NCBI GenBank assembly: GCA_041687115.1 | Contig: JAWLCP010000017.1 | Span: forward strand, 1 to 39,090 | Length of the DNA: 39,090 nt | Reading direction: 5' to 3' | Source of the DNA: SKLM01 sp041687115 | Lineage (GTDB): Bacteria > Chloroflexota > Anaerolineae > B4-G1 | In this document: one piece after another, positions 22,839 to 31,775 of the stretch | Numbering within the stretch: position 1 is the first letter of the stretch | Layout: every line of letters begins with the position of its first letter | Made by a program: the position numbers and the translations under genes | Notes under the pieces: generated by a model | Databases searched by the model: none | What the model was told of the DNA's origin: nothing | The model's input: the letters and a program-made list of their open reading frames with translations, nothing else

Positions 22839-23351
22839 CTACTCGATCCGCTCTGGAGGGATCGTTGAGGAGGTGTCGTCCCTCTGGAGGGAGACCAAGA
22901 TAGCGCCTCCGGCCGCTCCCAACGCAGCCGCCAGCAGCATGCCAAGGCCGCAGCACACAGCAGAGAAGCCAACCGTGAAGGCAGGCGTGGTCAGCACCCT
23001 GGGGTCGATGCCCCAGTCGCGCCATGGCTCCCGCATCCCTGGAGGCAGCTGACGGAACTGACGCCGAAGCGTGGCCTCAGCGCCGCCCACCGTGAAGCGA
23101 AGGGTATTGACGACAACGGTGGTAAGCCCGCCGGCGAACGCCGTGATCAAGCCAGCGACGGCCCCAGCCCCCGCGCCTCTGCCAACGTCACGGGGAGGCT
23201 TTGTCCAATAGGCAGCCAGCACCCCCACACCGACGTAGAGCACCAGGCCCAGGATGGCCGTCACGCATCCCAGGCACGGAACCAACGACAACAGCGAGAA
23301 CACGATGGCCACAGCTGCACCGATCAGACCAGCTTTCAGACTCGACGACAT
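22839..23351 (-). CDS. Small polytopic membrane protein of unknown function
   Basis: 170 aa. There are about four hydrophobic segments: about 7-25 and 28-48 at the N-terminus, 60-82, and 126-154 near the C-terminus. The loops are Gly/Ala-rich, and an amphipathic stretch lies at about 83-125 (RRQFRQLPPGMREPWRDWG). AAAGGGGG precedes the ATG at 23351, and a TTGTCT/TATACT promoter lies about 90 nt upstream. It is the first gene of a two-gene operon with the 4Fe-4S protein, whose GTG is 1 nt from its stop. I do not recognise a named family. The coupling suggests it is a membrane partner or anchor for the iron-sulphur protein. Confidence 0.8.
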   Translation of the reverse strand: MSSSLKAGLIGAAVAIVFSLLSLVPCLGCVTAILGLVLYVGVGVLAAYWTKPPRDVGRGAGAGAVAGLITAFAGGLTTVVVNTLRFTVGGAEATLRRQFRQLPPGMREPWRDWGIDPRVLTTPAFTVGFSAVCCGLGMLLAAALGAAGGAILVSLQRDDTSSTIPPERIE

Positions 23352-23438
23352 TGTATCCCCCTTTGGTCACTGTTTGCTCGCCAACACCCGGTCGACCGTT
23401 CAAAGCGGGCAGCAGGAAAGCAGAGAATCTCAGCACCG

Positions 23439-23466
23439 AGTATACTACAAGGTCCTGAGGAGACAA
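23439..23466 (-). promoter_or_regulatory. Sigma-70-type promoter of the membrane protein / 4Fe-4S operon
   Basis: On the minus strand TTGTCT (23466-23461) and TATACT (23444-23439) are separated by 16 bp. Initiation near 23432 leaves a leader of about 80 nt before the ATG at 23351. Confidence 0.6.
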
Positions 23467-23509
23467 TCGCCGTCGACGAGGTATGTCTTGGACGCTGGAC
23501 TGGCCATAG

Positions 23510-25249
23510 CTAGCCCGCCCGAAACTTGTTCGTGATCGGGAGACGGCGGTCCTTGCCGAAGGCACGCGGTGTGATGCGGACGCCTGGGGGCGCCTGACGC
23601 CGCTTGTACTCGTTGGAATCCACCATCTCGATCACGTCCCGTACCAGAGACTCCTCGTACCCCAGCGCAACGATTCCCTCCAGCCCGACGTCCTGCTCGA
23701 CGTACGCCTCCAGGACAGGGTCAAGAACCTCGTAGGGCGGCAACGTATCCATGTCTTTCTGGTCGGGGCGCAACTCCGCCGACGGCGGCCGCTTCAGCAC
23801 CCGCTCCGGGATCAGCGGGCCATCCGGCTGTTCATTCCGCCAGCGGGCCAGCTCGTACACCAGCATCTTGGGCACGTCTTTGATCACCGCGAATCCGCCG
23901 GCCATATCGCCGTAGAGCGTCATGTAGCCGACGCTGACCTCGCTCTTGTTGCCTGTGGTCAGCACCATCCAGCCGAACTTGTTCGATAGCCCCATCAGCA
24001 AATCGCCCCGGGTGCGGGCCTGCAGGTTCTCCTCGGTGACGCCTCGTTCCTCGCCAGCGAAGACGTCGGCCAGCGTATCCAGGTAGGCCTGGAACACGGG
24101 CTCAATAGGAATGACCAGATACTCGATCCGCAGGTTCTCGGCCAGGCGCGCGGCGTCCGTCTGGCTGATGTCGGCCGTGTAGCGCGAGGGCATCATCACG
24201 CCGGTCACGTTATCCGACCCGAAAGCATCCACAGCGATACAGGTCGTCAGTGCGGAGTCGATACCGCCGGAGAGACCGATGACCACCCGCTGGAAGCCGT
24301 TCTTGCGGACGTAGTCCCGCGTCCCCAGGATGAGCGCCCGGTAGATCTCCTCCAGGCGCGGCAATGGCTCACAGACTCGAGCTGCCCGGATCTCTGCATG
24401 TTCCGCATGGTCTGCAGAAGGATCCGGCCTCTGGGCCCTCGGCAGATCGATTCGCGGCACGTGCGGCCGTGGCTCCTTGCGCCGCCGGGGATCGTGGAGC
24501 CGACGGCGGAATACCCGCTGCAGATCCACGTCGACCAGCAGGAGATCCTCTTCGAACTGAGCGGCACGGGCGATCAACTGGCCGCTGCCGTCGAAGACCA
24601 CGCTTCGACCGTCGAAGACCAGCTCGTCCTGGCCACCCACGAGGTTGCAGAAGGCAAGGACGCTCACGTTGTCCGCAGCCCGAGTGGCGAGCATCCTCTC
24701 GCGGTCGCCGCCCTTCCCGGCGTGGTACGGCGAGCTGGAGATGTTGATCAACACTTGGGCGCCCGCGCGGGCCTGCTCCTGCGCCGGCCCTCCCGGATAC
24801 CAGATATCCTCGCAGATGCTCACACCGAACAGCGTTCCGTCGAGGGAGAAGACCATGTTCCTCTCTCCGGCCCGGAAGGTGCGATCCTCGTCGAAGACCC
24901 CGTAGCTGGGCAAGTAGTGTTTCCGGTAGACGGCCGTCAAGGCGCCGTCGTGGAGCACGGCTGCCGCATTGTAGACGTCATCATCCGCACTGGCGAAGCC
25001 CACCACCGCGGTCAGGTCAGAAGTGGCCGCGGCGATGGTCTCGAGGGCCTGACGGTTTGCCGCCACGAAGGACGGCTTCAGCAGCAGATCCTCCGGGGGA
25101 TACCCGGCGACGGCCAGCTCGGGGAAAGCAACGAGGTCAGCGCCGACACTGCGAGCCCGCTGTATGTGGGCGATGATCTTCCGAACGTTGCCATCGATGT
25201 CGCCGACAATGGGGTTGATCTGGGCCAGAGCAAGGCGGAGAGTGGACAT
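23510..25249 (-). CDS. nadE: Glutamine-dependent NAD+ synthetase
   Basis: 579 aa. The N-terminal nitrilase-type glutaminase has the triad E44 (FPELAVAGYPPEDLL), K110 (YRKHYLP) and C146 (SICEDIW). The C-terminal ATP-pyrophosphatase domain has the P-loop SGGIDS (327-332). Family motifs include MPSRYTADIS, TTGNKSEVSVGYMTLYGDMAGG and KDVPKMLVYELAR, plus the C-terminal NEYKRRQAPPG. The enzyme amidates deamido-NAD+ to NAD+ with glutamine-derived ammonia. GGAGGT lies 5 nt before the ATG at 25249. It follows the DUF711 gene by 92 nt and may be co-transcribed with it. No truncation or missing residue seen. Confidence 0.96.
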   Translation of the reverse strand: MSTLRLALAQINPIVGDIDGNVRKIIAHIQRARSVGADLVAFPELAVAGYPPEDLLLKPSFVAANRQALETIAAATSDLTAVVGFASADDDVYNAAAVLHDGALTAVYRKHYLPSYGVFDEDRTFRAGERNMVFSLDGTLFGVSICEDIWYPGGPAQEQARAGAQVLINISSSPYHAGKGGDRERMLATRAADNVSVLAFCNLVGGQDELVFDGRSVVFDGSGQLIARAAQFEEDLLLVDVDLQRVFRRRLHDPRRRKEPRPHVPRIDLPRAQRPDPSADHAEHAEIRAARVCEPLPRLEEIYRALILGTRDYVRKNGFQRVVIGLSGGIDSALTTCIAVDAFGSDNVTGVMMPSRYTADISQTDAARLAENLRIEYLVIPIEPVFQAYLDTLADVFAGEERGVTEENLQARTRGDLLMGLSNKFGWMVLTTGNKSEVSVGYMTLYGDMAGGFAVIKDVPKMLVYELARWRNEQPDGPLIPERVLKRPPSAELRPDQKDMDTLPPYEVLDPVLEAYVEQDVGLEGIVALGYEESLVRDVIEMVDSNEYKRRQAPPGVRITPRAFGKDRRLPITNKFRAG

Positions 25250-25341
25250 AGGTGACCTCCATCGACTGGTGTATTCGCGGTTCGACATGGTGCCACATTC
25301 GCACGACACCCGGCTGAGCCCCCCAAGAGAGTGCCTGGCCT

Positions 25342-26559
25342 CTAGAATCTGAAGATCGTGTTCTCCTCGAAGATCCGAGACGCGCCCCGACCCCGCACGC
25401 CCAGAATGTCAGCGTTGGCGAAGTATGGGAAATCGAAATCCGTCGCCTCACCCGCCCTCTTTCCCGGTATGGGCATCAGCCGGGCGGTGAGCGGCTTGTC
25501 GACCACCAGGGAGAGGGTGGCCACGTCGAGCAGGATCGCGGCGACCTCATCGACCGTCACATTGCCCGGAAGGGGGACCGTATCAAGGCCCGTACCGCAC
25601 ACCGTGGAGTAGAGAAGGAGACTATCGAGCGTATAGAGCTTGTCGGCGCTTCGGTCGGCGACAATCCTGTCCTCCATCACCGGCAGCATCACTCCGCAGA
25701 AACCACAGCGAGCGAACTCCGCGTCCTCAATGGCGCGCTTGATGAGCGCGACGGCGCACAGCGTGCCGCTGCTCCCGAACGCGTCGACGCCCAGCACCTC
25801 TATGGCGTGTCCGAGGCTCCGCGCGGCCTCTGGGAACGGTGCGAGGCAGAAGTCGATACCGCCGAATCGGAAGCCGAAATCATCCTCCAGACTCCAACAG
25901 ACGTCCTCGATCGTCCGCGCCCGCGCCTCGATCACCAGGCGCAAGTTCAGACGGGCCTCCTCGAGGCTGGCGGCCTCGGAGAAGGCGGCGACGGCCAGGT
26001 CCGCCGCCTCGGTGGCAATCGAGAAGCTGGTATCATGTGCCAGATGGTAGGAGACCGGGAAGAACGGGGACCCTGGCCCACAGTTCGCCAGAACCGCGAG
26101 ACGGAGGTTCCCAAAGCCCTCAGGGGTCGAGCAGGCGATCTCCACGACGATCTGGGCGGCCTTCTCGATGCCCGCCAGGCTGATTCCTCCATCCGGCGAA
26201 GCGACGAGAACGGAGGCAAAGACGGCCTCTGTCTTGCGGATGGCCTCCGGAATGACCTTAACGTAGCGGAGATCGACCCCACGTTCCGTGGTCACCACGG
26301 GGCCGATGGAGCAGTAATCGATGCCGTGTGCCTGGCAGGCGGTCTCCAGTGCTTCGGCAAGCGGCACCGTCTCCTCCGGACCATGGTCGTGCAGGATGGC
26401 CGGGAACGGCTGTGTAGCCAGCCGCACCGTCTGCACATCCAGGCCGGCGGCACTGAATCGCGTCCGCGCGTGACGCTGGAACGATTGGAATTCCCCGAAG
26501 AACTCCTCGTCAAGAGGATAGCTGATATTCGTCCCGATGGTGACCGAGCGAATCCGCAT
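25342..26559 (-). CDS. DUF711 family protein
   Basis: 405 aa. The N-terminus MRIRSVTIGTNISYP, the central NCGPGSPFFPVSYH and the C-terminus (DVATLSLVVDKPLTARLMP ... GRGASRIFEENTIFRF) are characteristic of DUF711, a family related in fold to glycyl-radical (PFL-like) barrels but without the radical glycine loop. Its biochemical function is unknown. There is no signal peptide or membrane segment. GGAGGAGG precedes the ATG at 26559, so the earlier in-frame start is rejected, and a clear promoter lies at 26609-26637. It is upstream of nadE. The functional link to NAD synthesis is unproven. Confidence 0.88.
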   Translation of the reverse strand: MRIRSVTIGTNISYPLDEEFFGEFQSFQRHARTRFSAAGLDVQTVRLATQPFPAILHDHGPEETVPLAEALETACQAHGIDYCSIGPVVTTERGVDLRYVKVIPEAIRKTEAVFASVLVASPDGGISLAGIEKAAQIVVEIACSTPEGFGNLRLAVLANCGPGSPFFPVSYHLAHDTSFSIATEAADLAVAAFSEAASLEEARLNLRLVIEARARTIEDVCWSLEDDFGFRFGGIDFCLAPFPEAARSLGHAIEVLGVDAFGSSGTLCAVALIKRAIEDAEFARCGFCGVMLPVMEDRIVADRSADKLYTLDSLLLYSTVCGTGLDTVPLPGNVTVDEVAAILLDVATLSLVVDKPLTARLMPIPGKRAGEATDFDFPYFANADILGVRGRGASRIFEENTIFRF

Positions 26560-26608
26560 AGGACCTCCTCCACACATCAACCAGGGCAGGAATGACAGAC
26601 TGTGGCCG

Positions 26609-26637
26609 ATAATACCAGCGAAGCCAGATGGCGGCAA
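26609..26637 (-). promoter_or_regulatory. Sigma-70-type promoter of the DUF711-nadE unit
   Basis: On the minus strand TTGCCG (26637-26632) and TATTAT (26614-26609) are separated by 17 bp. Initiation near 26602 gives a leader of about 43 nt. It lies in the 271-nt gap after the biotin carrier gene; the rest of that gap (26638-26830) shows no gene or RNA signature. Confidence 0.65.
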
Positions 26638-26830
26638 GGAGCACCCGCTGCCTGGCGAAGAGCTGCCGGGTTGGCGGTGGCATCACGCGGGGAACTGTTC
26701 AGGATGGAGACCCGGGCGGGAGCCAGCCGAACGGACTGCGTGGGGCTTGTGGGCGGTCTCGGTGAGAGAATGCTACACGAAGGGAAGGAAGACGGTGGGT
26801 CGAGGACTACATTCGCACGACAGGCGGAGG

Positions 26831-27379
26831 CTAAGCAGCACCGTCACCATAGGAGCCACCTTTGGGACTGATGATGGCGAGCACCTGATCCTGTGCCACC
26901 TGACGACCAGGCGCTGCACGGAGCTCCTTCACCACGCCCTTGCGCGGCGCGCGAAGCTCCAGGTTCATCTTCATCGATTCGAGAACGGCGATGACGTCCT
27001 GCTCCTCGACGTGGTCCCCTTCGCGTACTTGCATCTGAACAAGCAGCCCCGGTAAGGGTGCGCGCATCTCGACACTCGACGAGGGCCCTGGCGTCCGTCC
27101 CGAGGAGTCGCCGTTACCCGGGGTACCCGACCGCCGGTCGCCTGGACACCCGCGCTGAAGTCGAGCCCGGAAGGGCCGTCCGCCGACTGTCACCCAGCAC
27201 GCGCCTTCATCGGTCTCGGCGACGTGGATCTCGTAGGAACGATGGTCCATCAGGAGAGAATACTGCCCTCCCACATCCTTCAGGTCCACGTCATAGGGCT
27301 GTTGATTGACCCATGCCCGTCCCCCAGGCCCGAACTCGACCTCAAAGACCTCTCCATCGACGGTCACCGTGTACTTCAT
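26831..27379 (-). CDS. Biotin carboxyl carrier protein of acyl-CoA carboxylase
   Basis: 182 aa. The C-terminal biotinyl/lipoyl domain (about 103-172) contains the biotinylation site ESMKM with Lys137, and begins MRAPLPGLLVQMQVREGDHV. An N-terminal 70-residue beta-rich domain (YTVTVDGEVFEVEF, YEIHVAE, CWVTVGGRPFRARL) and a Gly/Ser/Pro linker (about 78-101) resemble the tail of carboxylase alpha chains rather than E. coli AccB. GGAGG lies 6 nt before the ATG at 27379. It starts 47 nt after the biotin carboxylase gene, with which it presumably forms the carboxylase half-complex. Together with the carboxyltransferase gene upstream it completes an acyl-CoA carboxylase. Confidence 0.92.
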   Translation of the reverse strand: MKYTVTVDGEVFEVEFGPGGRAWVNQQPYDVDLKDVGGQYSLLMDHRSYEIHVAETDEGACWVTVGGRPFRARLQRGCPGDRRSGTPGNGDSSGRTPGPSSSVEMRAPLPGLLVQMQVREGDHVEEQDVIAVLESMKMNLELRAPRKGVVKELRAAPGRQVAQDQVLAIISPKGGSYGDGAA

Positions 27380-27426
27380 CCACATCCTCCCTCGACGTGA
27401 CGGAAAAACGCACTCTCACTCACCGG

Positions 27427-28950
27427 CTAGCTCCATCGATTCGTCAGCTCCCAGCGTCCGAGCATCTTCCAGCGGCTGACGCGACACTCCTCCGGCTCCG
27501 CCCCCTGCCGCCGCCGATGGTCGAGCAGAGCCGTCGTCAACGCTGCGGCCAGACGGCGTTCGGAGTCGACCTCCCACGCGTGGGTCCCGTCACCCGGTGA
27601 GCCAGCCCCTGGGGCTGGAAACGTCTCCTCCACGAAGCTCGTATGGAACTGCCCTCCCTGAAAGCGTGTACTGTTCATCAGTGCCCGGTAGAGCCGCAGA
27701 TTCGTGGTGACACCGGCGATCTGATACTCCTCCAGGGCCCGCCGCATGCGTACGATGGCCACCGCCCGCGTCTCTCCCCACGCGATCAGCTTCGCGAGCA
27801 AGGAATCGTAATAGGGGGTGATGGTGACCCCTTCGGACATCCCGCTGTCTACGCGGATACCGGGACCCGCCGGCTCCCGGAGACGGGAGACACGGCCCAC
27901 GCAGGGGGCAAACCCGCGATCCGGGTCCTCGGCCAGGATGCGACACTCCAGCGCCCACCCCTGCGGCGCCACATCCTCCTGGGCCTGGCGGAGCTCCCGT
28001 CCAGCGGCGATGCGCAGCTGCTCCTTGACGATGTCGACCCCCGTCACCGCCTCCGTGACGGTGTGCTCGACCTGCAGGCGGGGGTTGGCCTCCATGAAGT
28101 AGAACTGTCCCTGAGCATCGAGGAGGAACTCCACGGTGCCGGCGCTGACGTAGCCCGCCGCCTGGCCGATGCGCACGGCCGCCCGATGAATTCGCTGCCG
28201 CAATTCCCCGTCCAGCGCCCTCGATGGTGCCTCCTCAATCAGCTTCTGGTGGCGCCGCTGGATGGAGCACTCACGCTCTCCAAGATGGATCACGTGGCCC
28301 TGCGTATCTCCCAGGAGCTGAACCTCAATGTGCCGCGCGCCCTCTACCAGACGCTCGAGGTAGACGCCATCCTCCCCGAAGGCCGCCTGCGCCTCCTGCC
28401 GTGCCCGCGGGATGACCGCCTCCAGCTCCTCCGGTGAGCGCGCCGCGCGGATGCCCATTCCGCCGCCGCCTGCCGCCGCCTTTATCATAACCGGATAGCC
28501 AATGCTGTCCGCCGCCTGTCGGAGGGCAGAATCATCCAGGGCATACGACGAGCCTTCCACAACAGGGATGCCCAGCTGACGAACTACCCTCCGGGCGGAC
28601 GGCTTGTCGCCCAGGAGCTCCATCGTTCTCGGGCGGGGCCCAACGAAGGTCAGGCCGGCGTCCAAGCAGTCCTGAGCGAAAGCCGGGGATTCGGCGAGGA
28701 AACCGTAACCGGGATGGACAAGCCTGGCGCCAGATTCCAGCGCCACTTCGACGATTCGAGGGCCCTGAAGATAGCTCTGGGAGGCCGGGGGAGGCCCAAT
28801 GCAGTACGCCTCGTCCGCGTAGCGGACGTGCGGAGCCTCTCGATCTGCCTCGGAGAAGATGGCCACCGTCGGCAGCCCCAGCTCCCGGCAGGTGCGCAGC
28901 ACGCGCACGGCGATCTCGCCCCGATTGGCAACCAGAACCTTGTCAGGCAT
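27427..28950 (-). CDS. accC: Biotin carboxylase subunit of acetyl/propionyl-CoA carboxylase
   Basis: 507 aa. Complete biotin carboxylase: N-domain VLVANRGEIAVRVLRTCRELG, ATP-grasp glycine loop KAAAGGGGMGIR, ERECSIQRRHQKLIEEAPS, FMEANPRLQVEHTVTE, and the C-domain ending in YDSLLAKLIAWG and GVTTNLRLYRALM. It carboxylates the biotin of the adjacent carrier protein using ATP and bicarbonate. Its C-terminal tail (about 465-507) is somewhat longer than in E. coli AccC and has no biotin domain, so carrier and carboxylase are separate chains. The ribosome site is weak (AGCGAGAC). A -10-like TAGAAT at 28992-28987 lies 42 nt upstream in the 122-nt gap after the carboxyltransferase gene, so it may have its own promoter. 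Confidence 0.94.
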   Translation of the reverse strand: MPDKVLVANRGEIAVRVLRTCRELGLPTVAIFSEADREAPHVRYADEAYCIGPPPASQSYLQGPRIVEVALESGARLVHPGYGFLAESPAFAQDCLDAGLTFVGPRPRTMELLGDKPSARRVVRQLGIPVVEGSSYALDDSALRQAADSIGYPVMIKAAAGGGGMGIRAARSPEELEAVIPRARQEAQAAFGEDGVYLERLVEGARHIEVQLLGDTQGHVIHLGERECSIQRRHQKLIEEAPSRALDGELRQRIHRAAVRIGQAAGYVSAGTVEFLLDAQGQFYFMEANPRLQVEHTVTEAVTGVDIVKEQLRIAAGRELRQAQEDVAPQGWALECRILAEDPDRGFAPCVGRVSRLREPAGPGIRVDSGMSEGVTITPYYDSLLAKLIAWGETRAVAIVRMRRALEEYQIAGVTTNLRLYRALMNSTRFQGGQFHTSFVEETFPAPGAGSPGDGTHAWEVDSERRLAAALTTALLDHRRRQGAEPEECRVSRWKMLGRWELTNRWS

Positions 28951-29072
28951 GGTGTCTCGCTGTCGTCTCGCGCATTGTACGTGGCGATTCTAGCACGCTC
29001 GGAATCCCAGAACCTCTCATTGGGCCATCAAATCCTGTCACGTTGGGTGGGGGACCGCCATCGCGCTGCGGT

Positions 29073-30647
29073 CTAGAGGGGTATGCTCCCATGTTTCCGC
29101 CGCGGCCGCCGTACCCGCTTGTTCTGGAGCATCTCCAGCGCTCGTACCAGGCGCGATCGAGTGTTACGGGGCGCGATGACGTCGTCGAGGTAGCCGCGCT
29201 TCGCCGCAACATATGGATGGGCAAACTCCGTGCGATATTCCTCGACGAGCTTCTCTCTCAGCGCCTCCGTATCCTCGGCCTCCTGCAACTCTTGACGGAA
29301 GAGGACGCTCACCGCCCCCCTCGGCCCCATCACGGCGATCTCTGCCGCCGGCCAAGCGAGGCAGACGTCGCCCCGAAGCGCCTTGGAGTTCATGACAATG
29401 TAGGCACCGCCATACGCCTTGCGAGTGATGACGGAGATCTTGGGAACGCTTGCCTCGGCGTAGGCGTAGATCATTTTCGCGCCGTGGCGGATGATGCCGC
29501 CATGCTCCTGCGCCACGCCCGGGAGAAAACCCGGCGTGTCGACCAGGGTGACCAGCGGGATATTGAAAGAATCACAGAAACGAATGAAGCGAGCTCCCTT
29601 ATCCGCAGCATCGATATCGAGCACTCCAGCCAGGACAGGGGGCTGCTGCGCAACGATGCCCACCACGTGCCCTGCCAGACGCGCAAACCCGACCATCAGG
29701 TTGGTGGCGAATCGCTCGTGAACCTGTAGGAACGTGCGGTCGTCGACGATGCGCTCGACAATCTCCACCATGTCGTACGGCTCCGAAGGATCCGCTGGCA
29801 CCATCGTATCCAGCGCGGTGTCGACGCGGTCGGGCGGGTCGGCCGGGGGCACGTACGGGGGATCCTCGGCATTGTTCGAGGGCAGGTAAGAGAGAAGCTG
29901 CCGAACCAGGTCGAACGTCTCCTGCTCAGTGGGACGGGCGAAATGGGCCACCCCGCTCCGGCGACTGTGGACCTCGGCACCGCCCAATTCCTCCGCGCTG
30001 ACCTCCTGCTGAGTCACCGACCGGATGACGTCCGGGCCGGTGATGAACATGTAGCCTATACCCTCGACCATGAATACGAAATCCGTCAGGGCCGGGGAGT
30101 AGACAGCTCCACCAGCGCACGGTCCGGCGATCACCGAGAGCTGGGGGATGACGCCGGAGGCCATCGTATTGCGGTAGAATATCTCGCCATAGGCATCCAG
30201 GGAGTCGACCCCCTCCTGGATGCGCGCGCCTCCGGAGTCGTTGATGCCGATGACCGGGGCGCCATTCTCCAGCGCCAGGTCGAGCACCTTGCACACCTTC
30301 CGGCCGTGGACCTCGCCGACAGACCCGCCCATCACGGTGAAGTCCTGGGCGAAGATGTAGACGAGACGCCCATCGATCTCGCCCCAGCCAGTGACGACGC
30401 CGTCGCCCAGGGCACGGCGCTCGTCCAACCCCAGCTGAGTAGCTCGATGGGTGACGAAGGGATCGAGCTCGTGAAACGTACCGGGATCAAGAAGACCGGC
30501 GATCCGCTCACGCGCTGTGAGCTTCCCCTTGGCGTGCTGACGATCGATGCGCTCCTTTCCACCTCCCAGGCGAGCCCCTTCCCGCATGGCTTCCAGGCGC
30601 TCCAGGGAAGGCACGGATGTTCCTCTTTCGGTCTGAGATTCAGGCAT
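29073..30647 (-). CDS. Acyl-CoA carboxylase carboxyltransferase (PccB/MmdA-type, alpha-beta in one chain)
   Basis: 524 aa, the full length of single-chain carboxyltransferases, with both crotonase-like halves. Visible are GKLTARERIAGLLDPGTF, the acyl-CoA oxyanion region NDSGGARIQEG, IAGPCAGGAVYSPALTDF, and in the second half TPGFLPGVAQEHGGIIRHGAKM and RKAYGGAYIVM. The residue that in Streptomyces PccB (D422) versus AccB (Ile) tunes propionyl- versus acetyl-CoA preference is Ile417 here. With fabF-fabH upstream, this points to acetyl-CoA carboxylase activity. GGAG inside the end of fabH serves as ribosome site; the gap is 3 nt. A short stem (29053-29058/29068-29073) overlaps the stop. Confidence 0.93.
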   Translation of the reverse strand: MPESQTERGTSVPSLERLEAMREGARLGGGKERIDRQHAKGKLTARERIAGLLDPGTFHELDPFVTHRATQLGLDERRALGDGVVTGWGEIDGRLVYIFAQDFTVMGGSVGEVHGRKVCKVLDLALENGAPVIGINDSGGARIQEGVDSLDAYGEIFYRNTMASGVIPQLSVIAGPCAGGAVYSPALTDFVFMVEGIGYMFITGPDVIRSVTQQEVSAEELGGAEVHSRRSGVAHFARPTEQETFDLVRQLLSYLPSNNAEDPPYVPPADPPDRVDTALDTMVPADPSEPYDMVEIVERIVDDRTFLQVHERFATNLMVGFARLAGHVVGIVAQQPPVLAGVLDIDAADKGARFIRFCDSFNIPLVTLVDTPGFLPGVAQEHGGIIRHGAKMIYAYAEASVPKISVITRKAYGGAYIVMNSKALRGDVCLAWPAAEIAVMGPRGAVSVLFRQELQEAEDTEALREKLVEEYRTEFAHPYVAAKRGYLDDVIAPRNTRSRLVRALEMLQNKRVRRPRRKHGSIPL

Positions 30648-30650
30648 AGG

Positions 30651-31775
30651 CTACTCCTTCACGCCACGGGACAGGAGCCAGCGCACCAGTCGACGGATCA
30701 GGGAGTGGAAGGAGGCGTAGGCACGCAACACCCGATACCGAGCCTTGCCCCACGGGGTGGGAGGCGCCGTGGGCAGGGGCACGCTCCAGCGGAGGGCCGT
30801 TGCCCCCCAGGTGAGCCCAGCACCGAAGCCGACGCAGACAACAAGGTCGTCTCGCTGGATCCGACCCTCCTCGACCGCCTCACACAGGGCGATGGGGATT
30901 GATGCAGCGGAGGTGTTCCCATACCGCTCGAGGTTGCTGTACATCCTCTCCGCAGCCAGATCCAGCGCCCGGCCCGCCGCCTCCAGAATACGCTGATTGG
31001 CCTGGTGAGGAACGAGAAGATCCACGTCCGCCGGGGTCAGCCCAGCCGCCTCCAAGACCCGCTGCGCGGCGTCCGGCATTGCTCTGACGGCGAACCGGAA
31101 GACCTCCCGACCGCGCATCCGGAGATAATGGTGCCCCTCAGACACCGTACGATGAGAAGCTGGCTCCTCGCTGCCGCCCGCCGGGAGGTACAGCAGGTCA
31201 GCACCCGACCCGTCAGCGCCAAGAAACGTGGAGAGAACACCGCCCGGGGAGTCATCGGCCCGCAGGACGACCGCCCCGGCGCCATCGCCGAACAGGACGC
31301 AGGTCGTGCGATCGCCCCAGTCCGTGATCCGAGACAGAGTCTCAGATCCAATGACGAGGGCCGTCGCTATGTCGCCCGAGCCATCATGGGCTGCCAGGAT
31401 ATCGGTTGCAACGGCGAGAGCGTAGACGAAGCCCGTGCAGCCCGCCGACAGATCAAAGGCCGCCGCGTTCGTGGCCCCCAGAGCGTCCTGGACAAGGCAG
31501 GCGGTAGCGGGGAAGGCACGGTCCGGGGTAGCCGTCGCCACGATGATCAGGTCGACCTCCGCCGGCTTCAATCCGGCGGCCTCCAGGGCTTGCCAGGCCG
31601 CCTTCGTCGCCATGGTGGACGTGGTCTCACCGTCCTCGGCAATCCGCCTCTCGGCGATTCCCGTGCGGGTCCGAATCCAGCCATCAGAGGTATCCACGAT
31701 GCGCGACAGATCGTCGTTGGTCAGCACCTGCTCTGGGACATACTTCCCCCAGCCGACGACATGGGCAGGAGACAT
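30651..31775 (-). CDS. fabH: Beta-ketoacyl-ACP synthase III
   Basis: 374 aa. The thiolase-fold KAS III triad is complete: Cys113 (SAGCTGF), His257 (PHQANQRI) and Asn287 (ERYGNTSAAS). DTSDGWIRTRTGI is the family's substrate-loop motif. It condenses acetyl-CoA (or a branched primer) with malonyl-ACP to begin fatty-acid synthesis. The core ends near LTWGATALRW (330). A 44-residue Pro-rich then basic amphipathic tail (331-374: LPTAPPTPWGK...SLIRRLVRWLLSRGVKE) is extra compared with typical FabH. The ATG at 31775 overlaps the fabF stop (TGATG), so the two are translationally coupled. The carboxyltransferase gene follows after 3 nt. Confidence 0.94.
   Translation of the reverse strand: MSPAHVVGWGKYVPEQVLTNDDLSRIVDTSDGWIRTRTGIAERRIAEDGETTSTMATKAAWQALEAAGLKPAEVDLIIVATATPDRAFPATACLVQDALGATNAAAFDLSAGCTGFVYALAVATDILAAHDGSGDIATALVIGSETLSRITDWGDRTTCVLFGDGAGAVVLRADDSPGGVLSTFLGADGSGADLLYLPAGGSEEPASHRTVSEGHHYLRMRGREVFRFAVRAMPDAAQRVLEAAGLTPADVDLLVPHQANQRILEAAGRALDLAAERMYSNLERYGNTSAASIPIALCEAVEEGRIQRDDLVVCVGFGAGLTWGATALRWSVPLPTAPPTPWGKARYRVLRAYASFHSLIRRLVRWLLSRGVKE

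Noticed and set aside
26638..26830. Possible RNA gene or riboswitch in the gap after the biotin carrier gene
   Set aside because: No tRNA T-loop motif, riboswitch core or convincing stem was found; only the DUF711 promoter at its edge is supported.
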